Shown: piece by piece, positions 10,797-23,154 of the stretch
Position numbering within the stretch: the stretch's first letter is position 1
How the letters are laid out: the number at the start of each line of letters is the position of its first letter
Assembly: GCF_000485595.1 (NCBI RefSeq)
Contig: NW_014577146.1
Span: forward strand, 69,700-104,079
Direction: 5' to 3'
Origin: Priapulus caudatus
Lineage: Eukaryota; Priapulida; Priapulimorpha; Priapulimorphida; Priapulidae
DNA length: 34,380 bases
Made by a program: the position numbers and the translations under genes
Notes under the pieces: model-generated
Databases searched by the model: none
Told to the model about the DNA's origin: nothing
The model's input: only the letters and a program-made list of their open reading frames with translations

Positions 10797-13084
10797 TGCT
10801 CGCTGGCGGCCATGTTCACCCGTTAGGTGTTTACGTCTGTAATAGGGTTGTGTGGCAGTGACGCGCAAGCAAAGATATACGCTGGCCAATCACATTTTAC
10901 AAAGCCGCGGTAAACATCGCGCGCATTCACTACTACTGATATTTGATGAAGCTCCATCGACATCACAGTAATAATCGCGTGACGCACTTATAGTTGCTAC
11001 ATCTGACTACTGCGCCGTGTTTGTATCCGCGATAATATTTTAAGATAAACCAATTCCAGAAACACGCGATTAAGGCTATTACACCATTAGTGTTGTTTTT
11101 GACATTCGCTTTATTTTATGTCTTCCATTATTACATCTCTGGCAAAAAACTAAACAATTTTATTAAGACTTTCCGGTTCGGCATCTATATATTTTCAGAT
11201 TAGCCTATTACTATTATTGATATCTGAGTAATTAACATTCAATGCAATTTCTAGTTGATCGGTTCTCCGCTGTAAGTCACGTTCAGCAGAAACAAATCAG
11301 CTCTTTCTTACTATGACCAAAAATCCTCCCTTTATTAGATGGCCGCATGCTCACCATGCACGCAGGGTGTTGACACTCGAACACGCATGACTGGTAGCAG
11401 TCTATACAATCGAATCACCCAATTCATTCGATTCTTGACAGAAAGCTTGATTAATACGAGCGATTCAAACGATTCAGATAGAAAAGAAAATGTTTTAATT
11501 TTCATGAGGGAAGATCCAATTAAGCACATAAATCATGCACAAATATTGGCCAATTCAGTCACTGCGACCCCTAAACAAATATCAAACAGAAAGGGCATGT
11601 CAGCAAACATGACTCAACCAACTAATGTCAGATGAGGGAAAGATAGAGAGCAGCTACGCAGTACCCATTCACTCTGTAATCACGCTGGCGTGTGCCTAGC
11701 GGATTTCTGGCTGAGCGAGCATACAGAGAAATTGGGCTTCTGCAACTACGCTAGCAATCAGTTTCGGGGATGGCATACATTGATAAGTTGGCACGCTGCA
11801 AATACTATAATTGTTACATTGTGCAAATCTGAAGATTTCCCGCGCCGTGTCGTTCGTGGGAAGTGTTGAGGATAAACGTGGTGGGGCATGTTTACGGGTA
11901 AAATAATTGATTCCTTTATTTGAAAGGTGCCAAAATTATATCGGTTCGGTTGGTTGCTATTATTGAGCCGCTGTTTCGATCTTGGCTTCATATGTTTAAA
12001 CCATGTTTATATGACTGACTATGCTTCAGCTATGGTGTCCCCTTCTCTCAGAATGTCCCATAGAGGGCGTCTTGACTGAATGTATCGCGAAGGCTTGTAC
12101 TAATGTGGTTTGTGTTTCCACGAGCGCAGCTCATTCAGCACAATTGTTTTTCATTTTGCAATCTATAAATGTTTCGTCGATACCGAATCAATTCATTCTA
12201 CCTTTGGAACCTAGTAGGTGATAATGAGAATAACGAGTGATCCGTGAATCTCGTTTTGATTTTTGCTTCCGATTCCTCCGCTCTATGCTTGCGCTGACGT
12301 GTCACGGTCTATTTAAATCCACATGAATATAGCAGTAGCTGCTGGCGTATGACATCTCAAACAATTTGTCTACACTGTCTCGCTTCTCTATGACAAAATT
12401 AATCAAGCCCCGCTGTTCCTCATCAGCCTCTTTTCTGTCGGAGGAGGGCAGCCTGTCAACTGAGCCGCCAGAATATATTGTACACCCTCCCATTTTCTGT
12501 AAAAACTATTCCATGCATGTAGGAAACTGTATGCGTTTATATTCATGTTGCCCGCTGATGCATCGACTTATAATGTAGCAATAGGAGAGGAGGAGGTCTT
12601 AACAGCGCTCCGAATTTAGTAGAAGAATATAGGAGAGTAACATTGGCGACAATAGGAAGGGACTGCTAGTTATCGCAACGAGAACCCAAACGAAAGCTTG
12701 TCCGAGCACGGAATAACTGCTGACTAATATTCTAATTATGCTCGTCAATCAGGAGTAGATGCCTCATTGTTGACATGGGCCTGTGCCTTGACGAAGGTCA
12801 GGCGTGACCGACACGTCATATCATTTGTATTGGTAGGTGGCACTACGCTGCTGTCGCGGCAGCTGCATGGCCGCCGTCCGCCAGCAAAGAGCAGATGATA
12901 TCATCTGATCAGGAAGAAGACTTAATTGGATTTTCTGTCAATTTGTTCCACTGAATGGCAGTGCACCATCAGAGTCACAAACGACTACGATATATGCAGT
13001 CTTGCTAGTGCATTAAAAACTTGGCGGCGCTGCCAAAAAGCGCAAGTTGAAGCAGTGAATTTTTATTTATAATTATTATATATT
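10797..13084. other. Unique sequence, no supported gene
   Basis: Short frames of up to 98 codons (for example 11,339-11,635) overlap open frames on the opposite strand and show no recognisable domain. AT-rich sequence (13,060-13,084) leads into the 13-bp minisatellite. A 16-bp palindrome is listed separately. Confidence 0.55.
12892..12907. repeat. 16-bp perfect palindrome
   Basis: CAGATGATATCATCTG is perfectly self-complementary. It contains two CAGATG/CATCTG E-box-like halves back to back and could bind a dimeric factor. About half of one such palindrome is expected by chance in a window this long. Confidence 0.6.
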
Positions 13085-13211
13085 AATATATATTTATAAT
13101 AACTATACATAACAACTATTCATAACGACTATACATAACGACTGTACATAACATCTATACATATAACAACTATACATAACAACTGTACACAATATATATT
13201 TATAATAACTA
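13085..13211. repeat. 13-bp minisatellite flanked by 21-bp direct repeats
   Basis: Seven units of consensus AACTATACATAAC occupy 13,101-13,193; unit five has a 2-bp AT insertion and the last is degenerate. The array is bracketed by identical 21-bp AT-rich direct repeats at 13,085-13,105 and 13,191-13,211. The flanks share the TATA and AACTA words of the units, so the array may have grown from the flank. Confidence 0.9.
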
Positions 13212-16200
13212 TTATTGTTAAGTAAAATACGTAAGACTTGCATCTATACAATTATAAGCTATCGTTTTAGACATTGGCAATGGTGAAAATGTGACTTGGT
13301 TACAATGCTTCTAGATGTCGATTGCCAAATTAATTAATACGAAAATTTTATAACAATTGGCTACTCAGTACTATCAGATAGTGTCAACGGAAGAAATACT
13401 GCAAATGTATAACTGAGAATGTGGCTAAACTTTGTTCTGATGATGTTATTAGTTTTTTGATTTTTTAATTAGTTACATGTGCATAAAAATGGGCACTTCG
13501 CTGCGATCTCGTAACTTTTCATACGCCAAATCCAAGAAATTGTTTTCAGTCCAAACAGCGCGATGCCTTGCAAACTTCATTTGCAACGACAACAACTTAG
13601 AGCTACATGGTTTGTTTGCATTCATAAATTTTAATTTGCAGCTTAGCATGCGATTATTTATAGATGCAAGTTGTGTAAATCTGAGTCAACAATCTTACGC
13701 GATATAGAATATCGAATGGAACGCCATTATCTCGACCACGTAGCTGCAGCGCACCAATCTATATACGTCATTACCTTTCTATTTCCCTTACTTTAGAATC
13801 CGTGTACACCCAAGGAAACCAATTTGTATGCCATACAAATGCAATAAAGAAAGTCGCTGTTACTCACTATGATTCACATTGAGGCTAGTCCTTTCACGAC
13901 TGGGTTTCCAAAAAAAAAACGCTGGCGCTGTCTATCGAACTCAGATGATGGGAATTTCGCTTGGCTTTTGAAACCGATTTATAGTTTCTGTGATGTCAGA
14001 AAATAATGGAAGTCGTCTGCAATTAAGGCGGTACATCAGCATTACGGGGTAGCGAAATTGTTGGTTTTAAAAGCCACTTGATTTTGAAATTTTTAATTAC
14101 GATAAAATTGAGTGGGCGCTTGTCATTTATTTGAATCTATTATCAAACCGGCTTGACTCTAATGGGTCTAGCGCTGCTTCGTTTTTTCTCTCAATAGCCT
14201 AGCACTTTGCCTTGGGTCCGGAGGTCAGCAAAAACTCAATCTTCTGGGAGATGCTAAAAAACCGAATCGGCTTGATGATGAATAAACTGTTGAGTTTAAC
14301 TACACTGCCGTATTTCTAATTTTTGTATCGCAGTGGCTATAGACTCGACAGTGAACGTAGTTAGCTAGCTTCAGCCCCCCCCCCCCCACACACACACCCA
14401 CCACCATCCACCGCATAGAGTTAATGATAGTGTAACCAAAACCATGTCGTTTCTGGTTCGGAAGTAACGAATAGCCTTGACTCGCCAAAGTACGCTCATG
14501 CCCAAATCCAGGTCAAAACATAAACTAACCTAAATGTTCTCGTCATATAAACGTTCGTCACTGTTTTACAAAAAACGATTGTAATGATTGTACGTTATTT
14601 AAGAAAAGCGGCGAATAAATAGTTCTGAATGGGCAGCTGTGATGAGTAAGTGGGCTACATTTCGTCATCACTTGTAACGAATGCTGTCTAAACACGTACA
14701 TATTTCCATCGCGGGGTGGCTACAAATACAGCATCGCTGGATGAGAGAGTGTTGATCGCAGTGGAGAACTCAGGCTTTAGCGAAGGAAAGGTCATCTAGT
14801 GCCAACGTTCGCTGCTGCGAAAGACCAGCTGCACTATTATCACAATCCACTTGTTTCACATGTGCTAGCCGTTATAGGCCTTCTCGTGTTGCTACCTGGT
14901 CGCATCTGGCTGCTGTCAAAATAGCAGCACAGTAGCAATAGGCTAATGTAAACAACTTTCATTACACCAATTTAGCAAGTCTCTGGCGCTGTCATACGCG
15001 CTTCTATGTACGCGCCAGCAAGCCAGCCATTCTACTTCATCAGGTCTAAGCCGAGGCGCAGTTTACAATATTAGTACACTTCGTCCTAATTTAGTGGATT
15101 GTTCAGAAGGCGAATTTTATTGCCGCGTGGTGGTGCGCGAGTGCAATCCGGCATGGTGGTTACGATCACGAGGTTAGGTCGTCGGTCGTAGTAACCTTTC
15201 TGATGGGAGCAATACATGTTCAGTAACAGAAACGCCATAGCGTGACGTTCGACGCAAATCTGTACCTCAATCATTTGAATTGATGCGAGCTATGTCGAAA
15301 TAATCGGTTCATAATTTACCTACTAGCTGGCGTGAGAAGGTGAAAATATGCACGAATTTCAGTTTCCACCAACGATGTGTACTATGCGGTGGAATTGGTA
15401 ATGAGCATTGTACTATGCTGCACTGTATTTGTATTCTAAAGATTATATATTTATGATTACAAATGACGGCCGGGCCGCTGCGCCCATGCAGTGCGCGCTA
15501 GCGGCTCTAACACGGCGGGTTTTATCAGTCCGTTCTGCCCGAGGAATACGGTAGTCAGTAAATTCCCACAGTTGCCACACTGCTGTGTAAGGGGATCTCA
15601 TAAAGAGGTTGGGCAAAACACAGCATCTTGCTGAAACCTTATCCAGCCACCAGGCATATAGATCAGCTGCTTGGATACATTAATGACCCGATGTCACAAA
15701 GACCAACTCGGCCAGCTGGAGAGAGACATCAGCGGGCGCATGTGGCAGCCATTGGCTCTCTTTCCGAACAGTCATTTTCACAAGTTGCAGCAGCGCGAAA
15801 AAGCAGACATGTATTTATGATATATACGTATTTCGCACTGCTGCGCGTCGCTAGAAATTAAAATTTCTACAGCCGAAAGCCGCACGACTTGGGTAGCCGG
15901 TGGTCGAGTTGAGAAAAATCGCTACTGATGTCGTAAAATTGACACGAGCAGGAATCTGCCTCGCTGTAGCATTAGCTACGCGGCTCGCCGACGCATAACG
16001 GTCACGCCGCCTGCGTCAACAACACATTCCCTCCGTCATTCCAAAGGAATCATGAGGGATTTCACCGAAAATACAATAATCTTGCGCCGTGCTCATAGCA
16101 GGGAAGAAGGCGGAGGAGCAGGTGGACCTGGACGCAATGCAATCCCTTGCAGATTGCTGCTCAACATTGTTCCATCGAAATAATGACAGCCATGCACGCT

Positions 16201-16534
16201 ATAAATCACACTCGCCCGTTATATTTTTCGTGTCGCCTCTTCTAAGGGAAATAAACACAGATGGCTCACGTAACAGAAGACGCTGTAAATAGTTTAGAGA
16301 GCGACTAGGTAGCCTAATCCTGAAGAGGCACCTGGGGTGCTGGGCGACTGAGAAAATATCATTTAACGCAAGGATATGTTCAAGTGCACATCTGAGGCCG
16401 CATCAGTCACAAACACGCAGACATATAAATAGGCGACTAGATAAGCGCCTAATAAAATATCATGTTTTCCTATTCATATCATTGTATGTCTATTCTTTCT
16501 TGGCAGTGATGTAACGCGCTGTCCTTAACATTAG
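13212..16534. other. Unique sequence, no supported gene
   Basis: Frames of up to 77 codons (13,477; 15,628) carry no recognisable domain and lack splice or promoter context. The only repeats are the C-run at 14,375 and scattered AT-rich stretches. I see no transposon termini. Confidence 0.55.
14375..14401. repeat. C13 homopolymer followed by (AC)n
   Basis: Thirteen consecutive C residues (14,375-14,387) run into about six AC units and a CCCACCACC tail. The length of such a homopolymer is unreliable in long-read data. Confidence 0.9.
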
Positions 16535-16550
16535 GTTACGTTAACGTAAC
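16535..16550. repeat. 16-bp perfect palindrome
   Basis: GTTACGTTAACGTAAC is perfectly self-complementary and sits between additional TTA/TAA-rich words (ACATTAG upstream, TAACGTGC downstream). It may be a dimeric factor site or chance. Confidence 0.6.
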
Positions 16551-17026
16551 TAACGTGCTTGTTAATATGTATAGCGTTTTGCCGGTCAGAAAAATAAAAA
16601 CGAATACGCATTCAATTTATCGCCCGAACTGCAAACATTTGTTCGGTTTCTAATCGTTTAACCACGCTATAACACGAAGGAAAAAACCAGTGGGGAATAC
16701 GCGCACCGTTTGACTCGATCATTAAACATGTAAAATTCGTGTGGACATCATACGCTCACTAGTTTCGTCGGAGTCGCAACTCTGTTATCAACCCAAACCG
16801 CTGAGACACCCTACCCCCGAAAAAAATGCTGGAAATTCTGATCAGTTGGCGAGAATTTACGTGTACTAAAATATAAACCTAATGAGTTATCATAATTAAA
16901 AATTAATTATTAATATTCATAAATATTCATACGCTATTTTAGCCGAGCGCATTCGAAGCGAGCTGTCGCTATTGACGTTTCATCTGGAGCTGACTGCATG
17001 CATGCGGCGTTTGCTCGCCTGTCGAT

Positions 17027-17147
17027 ATGAAAGCCCAGTATGCCGCACACGCCTACGTGTCGCGCGTAAGCCCTAAGCCTGCACAAATCATGCATGCGCG
17101 AGCAGAAACGATGCCGCTGCTGCCGCTGCCGCCATCAAACAAGAAAG
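17027..17147 (+). CDS. Candidate first coding exon (40 codons) ending at a strong 5' splice site
   Basis: An ATG-initiated frame reads MKAQYAAHAYVSRV... and ends at AAAG|GTAAGA, a near-consensus metazoan 5' splice donor at 17,148, leaving phase 1. The peptide is basic, with a Pro/Leu run (MPLLPLPPSNKK) just before the donor. The preceding 100 bp is comparatively CpG-rich (16,935-17,030), as often seen near promoters. If unspliced, the frame continues to a stop at 17,258-17,260. No acceptor or second exon was identified and I recognise no homologous protein. The donor match and the CpG content are the only support, so treat this as a lead. Confidence 0.15.
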
Positions 17148-17260
17148 GTAAGACTCGTGAAGAGAGTAGTAATAAAAAATTGCTTTTTTGCCAAGAAGGG
17201 TTGATGGCGGCTCAAAATGTGCGAGGCGCAAATGCCCGAGCAGGCGCAGTCGGAATATGA

Positions 17261-19898
17261 GCAATGCGCGCAGAACGCGTCGCAATTGGTTTAAATAATT
17301 CAGTCCGCACTACAATAGACATTCGACATCTCTGTAGAGCCAAGAGTTAATTTTCACTGTGGGAGGATCGCTTTTATCACAAAGCACTGCCTTGGGACCC
17401 GGGTAATCATGTTCCTGTGTCATACTGCTTTCAGTTACATTGCCGCTGCTTAACTCTTTAGCGAGGCTCTATTATTTAACCCAGTAGGGCACAGAGGGAG
17501 TCTAACCTATCTCCCTGACTGGCACCGCAGGATTAATTTGTTTTCATATATCATCAACGGCGCACTCTCTGGGGTTTTCAAATATTTTAAACAGACTCTT
17601 GTAGCACAACTTCCGCGTTGTTAACCCTTTCGCAGCTGCCGCAATTTAAAATCGCCCTGGTGGGAGTTTCTCGTATTCATGTTTTTGGATGAAAACCATA
17701 ATTTGTTCCTTGTTGTGTGATTATGGTAAGCAGCCCCATGAGTGTGCGAGGCGTGCGTCCACCACCACCATGGCGCTCAAGTTTTATCGCCGTCGTTTCG
17801 TGCAATAAACTTGTTACAGGGTCGACCGAGCATCAAAGACAGCTCCCGGGCGCTGCAGAAGAGAAGGGGCATCCGAACATACTGACAAATTCACATCGAT
17901 GCCGTAGTTATTTGACAATTCTGTGAGCTATCAAGACCTCCGCCTACGCGGTATCGCTTTATGCTAACCTGCGACAGCGTTCGGAGAAGTGTGGCTGCGT
18001 GCTTTTCCCGCACACCGCCGTAGACGCATTCAATAAAAGGCCATTGCCAAGCGTTTATCGCTAGCGTCTCCGTGGGGCCACTACTAGTCAAAATATTTGA
18101 GCTGGTAATTAACACTAGTACTGTAGGCGCAATCAGCTGGGGCCTGTAAATACTCCCCACCGCACGCGAACGCTAACTGCTGCTGATTTCCAGCAGGGCT
18201 TTTCTGAAAGCCAGTTAGTTAGTTAACACTCTTTAACCAGTATGTGTGTTGACAGGGTTAACATGACGCCGTAATTGATTTACGGCCACAAAATGAGTTT
18301 TATGCGAGAACGAAAGAAGGTTGAAATTTGCGTACTTTAATATCCACGGAGAAGGCATTAAAAATTCACAAGCGCAAATGTCTTATTCAATCCATATTTT
18401 CTGAATAACACGAATTAAAGGTGCGAAAATGCTTAGTAACGCGAGGCCATTGAATGCAATGTCAAAATATAACAATCCCATTTTCCGTTGTGTTAATTGT
18501 AATTTTATAGACAAATGTTTACACTGAGCTTCATGTCCAGTAAGATTGTGTTACGGTAACGATGATATTAAGCAGTGCATTTGCGACAACTCGTCAATAT
18601 GGCGAAGGTTATAGACAGCCCGGCAAAAACAACCGGTCATGCAACTATACGTCAAGCGACCATCAACTACATACAGTTACAATTTTAATTTACGGGTCCT
18701 TTTTTCACATTAATGTTCCACGGAAGTTTCTAATTTTCACTGCACCCGATCGCTACGCAAATATATAACCGCATATACGTTACTGTAACAATCTATACGT
18801 ACGCGCATTGATATAGATTTTCGCACCTTCATCAATTCTGCACCTATATTCACACTGGATTCTGCACGGTCGTTGTGTGAGAATCGCATGTATACACCTA
18901 TCTAATTTTGCACGTGAGGTGTGGATAATTTTAGTCTGATTTACTACCGCTATAAAGCGGAAGAGGCCCGCGTTAGCTTCGCTTTACATATGACAAATAT
19001 TTCCCCTACTATTCCATGTGCAGGAAACAACGGAGAAAATTGGTGCTACAGCTCACGCACCCCGTGGCTATATTATACCATAATTACGGGGATTAAGAGC
19101 TCATATTTTATTCTCGGATGTAATTAAAGGTGCGTGTCACCCGAATGCAGTCACGTGAGACAGATAGCGGTCAGGTGCTACGTTGACCGACGACTAAATG
19201 ACGACACTGAATACCAATTATTTCTCTATTTCAGATCCATACGTCAATGTCGTGTAAAATGGTTAACCATTCTCCGTGCTCGCTTAAATAATTCAAAGGC
19301 TCTATATTAGCAGCGTTTATATATAATTTTCCACGAAACGGATAAAGATCGAAATTCTTGACAGGTATTACATTGGTGTATCCCTAGTTACTTGTTTTCT
19401 GCATATAATTTAGGATGTACTGTGCTTCTAGAGCTTCTTCGAACGAGATGGCAGGAACTGCGTCATTTTCATTTTAACAGTTATCTATTTTTTGATAATT
19501 GTTTTAGCCGTTGTTACTACTGAATTATGTGCACACGTAATCAATGAATGTGTATCTATTATTGTTAGCTTATTCTCCATCGAATATAGAGCTTCATGCT
19601 CGTTGTTTGCATTTAGTTGAGTTAGTATTTCCGTATTGTAACGCAACCCGAGAGAGCCGAACATTAAGCGTAGTTTTCTGCTTCTAGAGTCATGTTTCTC
19701 GTATAAATCCTGCGCTCATCGACCACATATTTCATGTGTATCTTCATTTCGACAGTTATTGTCCTGGTATCTAGTTTTGTGCTCGCACTAGTTTTTCAAC
19801 AAAGCTATTGTGCGTAATGTACTTTCTTTTGCGTCGATCGTATTCGACCGAGGTCGTCTTTATCACGATCGATATCCATCGGTACACACCTACGTAAA

Positions 19899-19899
<1 letters not shown>
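17261..19899. other. Unique sequence, no supported gene
   Basis: Short frames of up to 89 codons occur on both strands without recognisable domains. No tandem array of note and no RNA gene is seen. Confidence 0.55.

Positions 19900-19949
<50 letters not shown>
19900..19949. repeat. (AT)n microsatellite
   Basis: About 20 uninterrupted AT units are followed by GTATATATAC. It lies 40 bp upstream of the 111-codon frame at 19,989. Confidence 0.96.
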
Positions 19950-19988
19950 CGACACGTTCGGGTAACGGATCAACGTGGTGCGCCTACA

Positions 19989-20324
19989 ATGAAACGCTCG
20001 TTCATCTCAATTATAAGCACATTAGTAGGTAAACAGCAAGATGAGTCCGATGCTTCAGTTAATAGAGATGAAATCAGGAGTCTGGCCGGTCACGCATGCC
20101 CCATCATTCCTGCTCTGCGCCATCGTGCGACGATGTTAGCACCAGCTGTACATCAACGCTCGCGTGCGCACCGCGCAGCAGCAATAGCACGAACCCCGCG
20201 AAACGACACGTCGTCTGCGCGTTGCTTGCCTGCTCGCCTCATTACTCACGCTCGCATCATTGTAAAACCCCATTTAGCATCATCGTGTGACCGCAAATAC
20301 AACCATGGCATCGTTCGTGGCTGA
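19989..20324 (+). CDS. Candidate open frame, 111 codons, unknown product
   Basis: The ATG at 19,989 has context CTACAATGA (A at -3). The predicted peptide is basic and Ala/Arg/His-rich in its centre (RHRATMLAPAVHQRSRAHRA), with no domain or membrane segment that I recognise. A second frame overlaps it in another phase over 20,096-20,290, showing that the region is generally poor in stop codons because it is GC-rich and CpG-rich. It is most likely a chance frame. Confidence 0.1.
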   Translation: MKRSFISIISTLVGKQQDESDASVNRDEIRSLAGHACPIIPALRHRATMLAPAVHQRSRAHRAAAIARTPRNDTSSARCLPARLITHARIIVKPHLASSCDRKYNHGIVRG

Positions 20325-22598
20325 TCCCGGCGCAACGCCTTGACCCGAGCACAAGCTAGAGAAATGTCGACTAAACTAGAGCGTTTTCCTATAACCAGCC
20401 TTCTTAAATCCGTACATCTGTATTCATATGAATATATTATGTTGGTTAAGCGTTTTTTTATGTACATCTTGTGTAGCACATCGCAATATACCGTATTCAA
20501 AACTGACAACGCGAAATTGGTTATAGGTTAGAGATTTTAGGTTGCACCTGGCAGAGCAATATTCAGTAATATGCCGACCCAACGTGTATGCAGATTTCAA
20601 ATGAAATGAAAGTATTTCCTGGAAAAGTTATATTTACAGTGAGAATTATCGTTAAAGCAACATAGTGATAGGCATTTCATTTTAGTAATACAGTTTTAAA
20701 TTTTACGCACATGCTGCCTATACCCCCCAATATACTGTGTAAATGCAACCGGTTATTTTGCCTAAAAGAAAAAAATTGTGAACGCATCTATGTATCTATA
20801 TTAAATGCCCTAACCCATCTCAACTTACGACAACGTGGCTCTGTAAGTTTATTTTTTTTGGTTTTCGATTTTAGCGTTATTTCGTAATTACCGCTACCTG
20901 GACAAATAACGTGCAAGATTTGCCACTGTTTACGACCTTGTAAATTATTACGGACTAAGCGCAGAATAGTGCAGTAGATCAGAGCGGTGAAAACAAGACA
21001 GCATCGCAATCGTGTGCGCGCGCACGCACGCGCGTCTATAGACGTCATCTTTTGCATATTGATTCATCGCTCATTAATTCACATCGCGGACGAGAGTCGG
21101 ACGTTAAGATACTGGTAACATATTTACGAATGCGAGACGAGTGATACATATCTAAAGGCGATGGCGGCCGGTCATCTAGGGCGGGGAAATAACTCGGTTA
21201 TTATACCGACACGACTAATGGCCAACGTTGCCACGAGTGCCTAGAACTATAGGACAGTCATTTGCATCCGAACGAGATGGATGTTTGACAACTGCACTGA
21301 TTGAGGGTAAACAAAATTTGCTGTCATTTTCAAAGCCAATAAAGATGCAAGAGTTTAATTTTAGTGGCAAATCAGCAAATTCTGGAATCCAGTTAACAGT
21401 TCTTAACGTTACGCGCAAAGATTTGCCATTTGTCCCTTGATTGGTCAGGCATTCTTCTCACAAAGTTGTTTTCGCTTTCTAGGATTTAATCAGAAGTCAT
21501 TTATAAAGTCAGAAATTAAAGTAACTCAATCAAAAGAGGCTAAATAAACAAATCTTCAGCACGCTGAAAGGCTTCCATATACTTATTTGATTTATTTACG
21601 CAACATTTTCATTAAACCTTAGAATGTGTATTCATATATCAAAATTAAACACTGCACTAAGGATTACATAATCAAGTGAATGCAAGCCCTCAAACTGTTC
21701 AAACTTCTCAGGAAATCCTATTTTGGGTAAGCTTGATAGAATGCTGCCTACACAAAACGTAGGCATCCTATTAAGGCTTAGAGGCGCACCCGCACTCATA
21801 CCCACCTAATCCAATTCATATACGTGGCACAAAGGATGCAATTTTCATATTTCCAGATAACGAGTGGCAACTTATTATAGCATTAAACCTGGCAAAATAG
21901 CATGCTTATCTCCGCAATAGTCTGCCGTAATTCCCGAATAAATAACCTCTTTCCAGCCGCAGAGCCCACTACAAAAGCACCGGCAAGAACTACCTTGTGC
22001 AGTTGTCTTGCCGCATTGCACATACGGTGCACAGCTAAATTAGAAAGGCAGTAAACATGGGAAGGTCGATCCCGTGTATTTGGGGGCTTTTTACATTCTA
22101 TTACTTTCTAGAAGAAGAAGACTGCAGCAAACTGATATTACGTATCCGCACGTCTCATATTCGATGCACACTTATATATAATATATTTTCAAATGTGTAT
22201 GTTTTAGTTTTTTTCGCAGGTATTTGCTTGAGTTGGGTGCCCACCGTTTTACTAAACTAGACGTAAATCGCCCATATAGAAGCCATATTTTTTTACACGT
22301 CGAATTCTGTTGATCTTATCTAGTTCACTCTGTCTAATACGCGGCGATCCTCGCAATGCCATTTGCTCGACCACCCCATTAGTAGGTACAATGGCAAATT
22401 AATCGTAAAGGATTATTTGACTTTTCACTACCTGCTTTAGATACACATTGCGCTCGTTTACGCAATACTGAAATAAACCGTTGCAGTCTTACTGAAAGCG
22501 AAACTAAACCGAGATACCGAAGATAAATAAGGATCACGCGCGGGAAAGAGCGTGTACGGTACTGGCCGGCAACACAAGATGAGATTGTACATCGAGCA
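20325..22598. other. Unique sequence, no supported gene
   Basis: The frames at 21,215-21,440 are open on both strands over the same 200 bp, with no recognisable protein on either. A small hairpin (TGCCTAC/GTAGGCA, 7-nt loop) lies at 21,745-21,765. I can support nothing else. Confidence 0.5.
21011..21034. repeat. CG/CA alternating tract
   Basis: Twenty-four bases of strictly alternating pyrimidine and purine (CGTGTGCGCGCGCACG...) form a short but strong Z-DNA candidate. It contains the 12-bp palindrome GTGCGCGCGCAC. Confidence 0.75.
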
Positions 22599-23153
22599 AT
22601 GGCTGTTATTTTCTCATGCAGAAGAAGGATTGGGAGGACTAAGTGGTACACTGCTGCGGAGAGCAACAAACCCCCATATGCCGAAGAAGTTGCGTCGAGG
22701 CCGTACAATCACGTAGCTTGTAATACAATCCCGTGTAGCTCGCATTGTATAATCCGCTGGTATTTGCATGAGGTCAACTCTTTGCACACTGTACAGCAGT
22801 TGGAATTATCTGTTTTAGAGCAGTACGTGAGCGTGACCGGCATAATGTCAACGACAGTTATTGAAGTTGATATTATGCTAACGCGTCGCGCTGCTATTTG
22901 CAAGTCAATCGAGTTAACACACGGATTTAGTCAAGTTGCAGAGTCAACGGGCCATTGTTCACACATAATATATGTACACACGCTCACGCGTGTACGCACA
23001 CGCATGCACCCGTACGCACGCACGCACATATTCACGCACACGCACACGCACGCTTGCATGCACACACGCAGGGATGCATGCACGCACGCAAGCGCACACG
23101 CGAACACTCACATAGACGAGCACGTAAGCACTCACACGCCCATATCCATTTGA
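22599..23153 (+). CDS. Candidate open frame, 184 codons, last third is microsatellite
   Basis: This is the longest frame in the window, from an ATG at 22,599 to a TGA at 23,151. Residues 1-124 are unique sequence with no domain that I recognise: a basic start (CRRRIGRTKW), several Cys, and a mixed, slightly hydrophobic middle. From about residue 125 onward the frame is translated CACG microsatellite (Thr/His/Ala/Arg dipeptide-like), which is open only because the repeat lacks stop codons. The start context is AGCAATGG (G at +4, purine at -3). Minus-strand frames cover parts of the same DNA (22,379-22,708 and 22,709-22,903). I regard it as probably non-coding. Confidence 0.1.
   Translation: MAVIFSCRRRIGRTKWYTAAESNKPPYAEEVASRPYNHVACNTIPCSSHCIIRWYLHEVNSLHTVQQLELSVLEQYVSVTGIMSTTVIEVDIMLTRRAAICKSIELTHGFSQVAESTGHCSHIIYVHTLTRVRTRMHPYARTHIFTHTHTHACMHTRRDACTHASAHANTHIDEHVSTHTPISI
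22975..23150. repeat. (CA)/(CACG)/(GCAC) compound microsatellite
   Basis: A degenerate tetranucleotide tract of CACA, CACG, GCAC and ATGC words, nearly all alternating purine and pyrimidine. It is the reverse-complement type of the GTGC tracts at 2,432, 28,722 and 32,194. Confidence 0.93.
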
Positions 23154-23154
23154 T

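Noticed and set aside
21215-21440. Frames of about 70 codons open on both strands
   Set aside because: No recognised domain. Simultaneous openness on both strands is typical of a stop-poor non-coding stretch.
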